Shown here: positions 61,503-64,000 of the stretch, in pieces
How positions within the stretch are numbered: the stretch's first letter is position 1
Layout: each line of letters opens with the position of its first letter
Assembly: GCF_003985145.1 (NCBI RefSeq)
Contig: NZ_ML133521.1
Location: 930,001-994,000, forward strand
From: Rhizobium anhuiense
Lineage (GTDB): Bacteria; Pseudomonadota; Alphaproteobacteria; Rhizobiales; Rhizobiaceae
Reading direction: 5' to 3'
DNA: 64,000 nt
The notes under the pieces: model-generated
What the model saw: only the letters and a program-made list of their open reading frames with translations
Told to the model about the DNA's origin: nothing
Databases searched by the model: none
Made by a program: the position numbers and the translations under genes

Positions 61503-62999
61503 ATGGGCTTTCGCGTCGCTCTGATCGAATTCTCTCACGAAGGAAACACCTTCACCATTCGCTCGACCCCGATCGAGGCCTTCCATGCCAGTCGCTATTT
61601 CCAAGGTGTCGAGATTGTCACGAAGATGCGCGGCACCAATTCCGAGATTGGCGGCGCCCTCGATCTGGCCGAGGCGAGGGGTTGGGAGGTTGTGCCGATT
61701 CTTGCCGCTCATGCTCAGCCGGGCGGCACGGTCACCGAAGCCGCGCGCCGCACGATTACCGCAGATGTCGTTCACGGCCTTGAAACGGCCGGGCCGATCG
61801 ACGGGATTTTCGTCGCACTCCACGGCGCGATGGTCACCGAGACATCCGAGGATGGAGAGAGCCAGTTTCTCGCCGCCATCCGTTCGGTGGTAGGGGCCGA
61901 TCTCCCGATTGCGGTGACGCTCGATCTGCATGCCAATATCTTCGATGCAATGGCAGGGCTTGCCGATATCGCGGTAAGCTTCAGGACCTACCCTCATGTC
62001 GACATGCGTGAGCGCGGACGCGAGGCCTGCACGCTGCTTCATGCGGCAATGGCAGGCGAGACGGCGCCGCGCCTGCTCATCGCCCGGCCGGCGATGCTGG
62101 TCGGCTGTGACGACGGACGAACGACGCAGGACGGGCCGATGTGCCGGCTGCTGGAAGATGCAGCGCTGGAAATGATGACGCCGGGCATCCTCAACGTCTC
62201 CGTCAACGCCGGTTTCACCGATGCCGATGTCTGGGCGGCAGGCCCGAGCGTTCTCGTAAATTACGACGCAAAGATCGTCTCCGCCGTCACGGCTCAAGCA
62301 ACTGCCGACAGGATCTGCGCGCGGATATGGGACTTCCGCGACGACTGGGCCCGGCCGATCCCTCTCTGGGAGTGTATCGCCCGGCTGAAGGCGCACAAAT
62401 CCACCGACAAGCCGGTCGTGGTGGCCGACTTCTCCGACAACCCGGGCTCAGGCGGCTATGGCGACAGCACGACATTGTTGTCTGCACTGCTTGACGCAGG
62501 GCTGGGCAATATTGCTCTCGGTGTGCTCTACGACCCGGAGGCGGCTGACCTGCTGGCATCCGCAGGTGTCGACGCAGAATGCACGGTATTGCTCGGCGGC
62601 AAGACGGATCCGAGCATGGGCGGTGGGCCGATCGAAGTCACTGGCACTGTTGCGGCCGTCTCCGATGGGGCCTTTACTTTTGAAGGACCGATGTTCACCG
62701 GCCTTCCCGGCACGATCGGCCGCTCCGTTTCTTTCCGGGTCGGCGGGATAGAGGTGCTGATCGCATCTGAAAACCAACAGATGCTCGACGCCAACATCTT
62801 CCGCGCGCTCGGCATCGAACCGACGGCGAAGGCGGTCCTGGCGGTGAAATCCATGCATCATTTCCGCGGCGCCTTCGCCCCGCTCGCAAGTGAGATCCTG
62901 GTGACCGATGCCGGCGGATTATGCTCGCCGGATCTCACCCGCCGCAACTACCGCAATATTCGACGCCCAATTTTTCCACTGGATCCAATCAATGGCTGA
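61503..62999 (+). CDS. M81 family metallopeptidase (microcystinase MlrC-like)
   Basis: A 498-residue protein of the MlrC/M81 family: an N-terminal domain starting FRVALIEFSHEGNTFTIRSTP, a metal-binding DLHANIFDAM, YPHVDMRERGREA, and a C-terminal MlrC domain (SDNPGSGGYGDSTTLLSALLDAGLGNIALGVLYDPEA). MlrC opens the final peptides of microcystin, but family members are widespread beside amino-acid and guanidino catabolism genes, where the true substrate is unknown. It starts 1 bp after the ureohydrolase and overlaps the next gene by 8 bp. Confidence 0.88.
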   Translation: MGFRVALIEFSHEGNTFTIRSTPIEAFHASRYFQGVEIVTKMRGTNSEIGGALDLAEARGWEVVPILAAHAQPGGTVTEAARRTITADVVHGLETAGPIDGIFVALHGAMVTETSEDGESQFLAAIRSVVGADLPIAVTLDLHANIFDAMAGLADIAVSFRTYPHVDMRERGREACTLLHAAMAGETAPRLLIARPAMLVGCDDGRTTQDGPMCRLLEDAALEMMTPGILNVSVNAGFTDADVWAAGPSVLVNYDAKIVSAVTAQATADRICARIWDFRDDWARPIPLWECIARLKAHKSTDKPVVVADFSDNPGSGGYGDSTTLLSALLDAGLGNIALGVLYDPEAADLLASAGVDAECTVLLGGKTDPSMGGGPIEVTGTVAAVSDGAFTFEGPMFTGLPGTIGRSVSFRVGGIEVLIASENQQMLDANIFRALGIEPTAKAVLAVKSMHHFRGAFAPLASEILVTDAGGLCSPDLTRRNYRNIRRPIFPLDPING

Positions 63000-64000
63000 A
63001 CATTTTGACATTGCCATCATCGGCGGCGGCATCGTCGGCGCCGCACTGGCACATACCATCGGCAATCGCCGTTCGGTCGTGCTGCTGGAGCGGGAGGAGG
63101 CATGGGGCTATCATTCCACCGGCCGCTCGGCGGCGGAATTCTCGCTGCGCTTCCAGTCCGAAGGCGCGGGGCGGCTGATCCGGGCGAGCGCCGGATTTCT
63201 CCAGACGCCTCCGGATGGGTTCTGCGACCTGCCGCTCATCCGGCCGCGCGGAAACCTCTGCATTGCCCAGGCCGAGAAGGCCGGGCATCTCCATCACATC
63301 TTCGAAGCCGAGCGCAACAAAAGCGCGCCCATGGCCCGGCCGCTTCAATTGCTCACGGTTGCCGATGCGCTGGCGCTGGTCCCGTTTCTCGACCCCGACT
63401 GGGTCGCGGCTGCGCTCTATGACCCGGATTGCTGGGACATCGAGGTCGACAGCCTGCTGCAGTCCTATCTGAAATCGGCGCGACACGCCGGGGCCGACCT
63501 GCGCCGCAACGCCGAGGTGACGGGCGCCCGAATGGAAGGATCGGCATGGCGGCTGGAGACGAACGGCGCCGATCTGCTGGCCACGACAGTGGTGAACGCG
63601 GCGGGCGGCTGGGCCGATCCCGTGGCGCTCCATTTCGGCGCGACGCCTCTCGGCCTGGTGCCTTATCGCCGAACCGCCATCACCGTGCCAGTTGAGGGTT
63701 ACGATGTTTCGGCCATGCCCGAAATCAACGAAATCGACGAGGATTTCTACTTCAAACCGGATGCGGGCCGCCTCCTGGTTAGTCCGGCGGATGAGACGCC
63801 GGTCACCCCGCATGACGCCTGGCCGGAAGAATTGGATATCGCCCAGGCGGCGCAGTATCTGAGCGACTGCACCAAGCTCGAAATCCATCGGATCTCCCAT
63901 AGTTGGGCGGGCCTGCGCACCTTCGCACCGGACCGGCTGCCGGTCATCGGTGCCTCAAAGCGGGCGCCGGGCTTCTTTTGGCTGGCCGGGCTCGGCGGGT
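62992..64000 (+). CDS. FAD-dependent amino-acid oxidoreductase (DAO family; 3' end cut off)
   Basis: The first 336 codons of a D-amino-acid oxidase/dehydrogenase-like flavoprotein. The FAD-binding GGGIVGAALAHTIGNRRSVVLLERE opens the protein, and VVNAAGGWAD and a later HSWAGLRTFAPDRLPVIGA are typical of the DAO/glycine-oxidase/opine-oxidase-B group. The start overlaps the M81 stop by 8 bp (ATGGCTGA). With the transporter, ureohydrolase and M81 protein, an imported secondary amine or amino acid could be oxidised here; the operon presumably continues past the window. Confidence 0.88.
   Translation, partial: MAEHFDIAIIGGGIVGAALAHTIGNRRSVVLLEREEAWGYHSTGRSAAEFSLRFQSEGAGRLIRASAGFLQTPPDGFCDLPLIRPRGNLCIAQAEKAGHLHHIFEAERNKSAPMARPLQLLTVADALALVPFLDPDWVAAALYDPDCWDIEVDSLLQSYLKSARHAGADLRRNAEVTGARMEGSAWRLETNGADLLATTVVNAAGGWADPVALHFGATPLGLVPYRRTAITVPVEGYDVSAMPEINEIDEDFYFKPDAGRLLVSPADETPVTPHDAWPEELDIAQAAQYLSDCTKLEIHRISHSWAGLRTFAPDRLPVIGASKRAPGFFWLAGLGG

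Noticed and set aside
1..64000. Search for tRNA, rRNA, transposase, integrase, phage and plasmid replication genes
   Set aside because: None was recognisable by motif or sequence on either strand, so no mobile-element boundary could be placed around the CDI operon despite its composition shift.

Overview
The window reads as DNA of a Rhizobium-type alphaproteobacterium (close to R. leguminosarum / R. etli). The evidence is the high GC with C/G-ending codons, the rhamnose locus with the rhizobial gene set (rhaRS, rhaD, rhaI), a RIME-type palindromic intergenic element, and the dense run of ABC importers, LysR/IclR/DeoR regulators and catabolic operons typical of a rhizobial plasmid, chromid or accessory chromosomal region. 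I see no tRNA, rRNA, insertion sequence, CRISPR array or replication gene.

Layout. 1-5.5 kb: L-rhamnose catabolism, with rhaS (cut by the window edge) and rhaR leftward, rhaD and rhaI rightward, and a large inverted operator pair between them. 5.5-7.0 kb: an ECF41-type sigma factor facing a carboxymuconolactone-decarboxylase/AhpD-like gene, with two consensus ECF41 promoters placed face to face. 7.1-9.4 kb: a deacetylase-type amidohydrolase and an IclR regulator. 9.5-16.8 kb: a stress-type SDR, a fused 5-oxoprolinase/hydantoinase with a divergent MarR-like regulator, a TetR regulator facing a 71-residue protein, a DUF1810 protein and small proteins. 17-23.7 kb: an amidase, a TIM-barrel sugar isomerase-like protein, choline sulfatase (betC) with a divergent LysR gene, an HpcH/HpaI aldolase and a spermidine-synthase-like protein. 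23.8-30.7 kb: a leftward seven-gene operon for an oligopeptide-type ABC importer with a GH3 N-acetylglucosaminidase and a GNAT acetyltransferase, probably for amino-sugar oligosaccharides. 30.8-33.3 kb: thiM-thiE-thiD behind a TPP riboswitch.

33.9-47.7 kb is the most unusual part: a six-gene two-partner-secretion / contact-dependent-inhibition operon. Its order is IalB-like periplasmic protein, CdiB-type outer-membrane transporter, two lipoproteins, a 3125-residue CdiA-type exoprotein, and an overlapping 266-residue candidate immunity gene. The C-terminal toxin region carries a PD-(D/E)XK-like residue pattern, and the toxin tip plus immunity gene are visibly AT-richer than the rest.

47.7-55.6 kb: a DUF1349 protein and a rightward ABC operon (substrate-binding protein, two permeases, a RidA-like protein, a SelA-like PLP enzyme, and a fused double ATPase). 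Its promoter region matches that of the amidohydrolase 41 kb away, element for element and with identical spacing, so the two loci probably form one regulon. 55.7-57.1 kb: a bicupin ureidoglycine aminohydrolase and a GNAT protein. 57.2-64 kb: a LysR regulator and a tightly packed operon for a basic-amino-acid or opine-like substrate (binding protein, two permeases, agmatinase-family ureohydrolase, MlrC-like M81 protein, FAD oxidoreductase cut by the window end), with no ATPase gene in the part visible.
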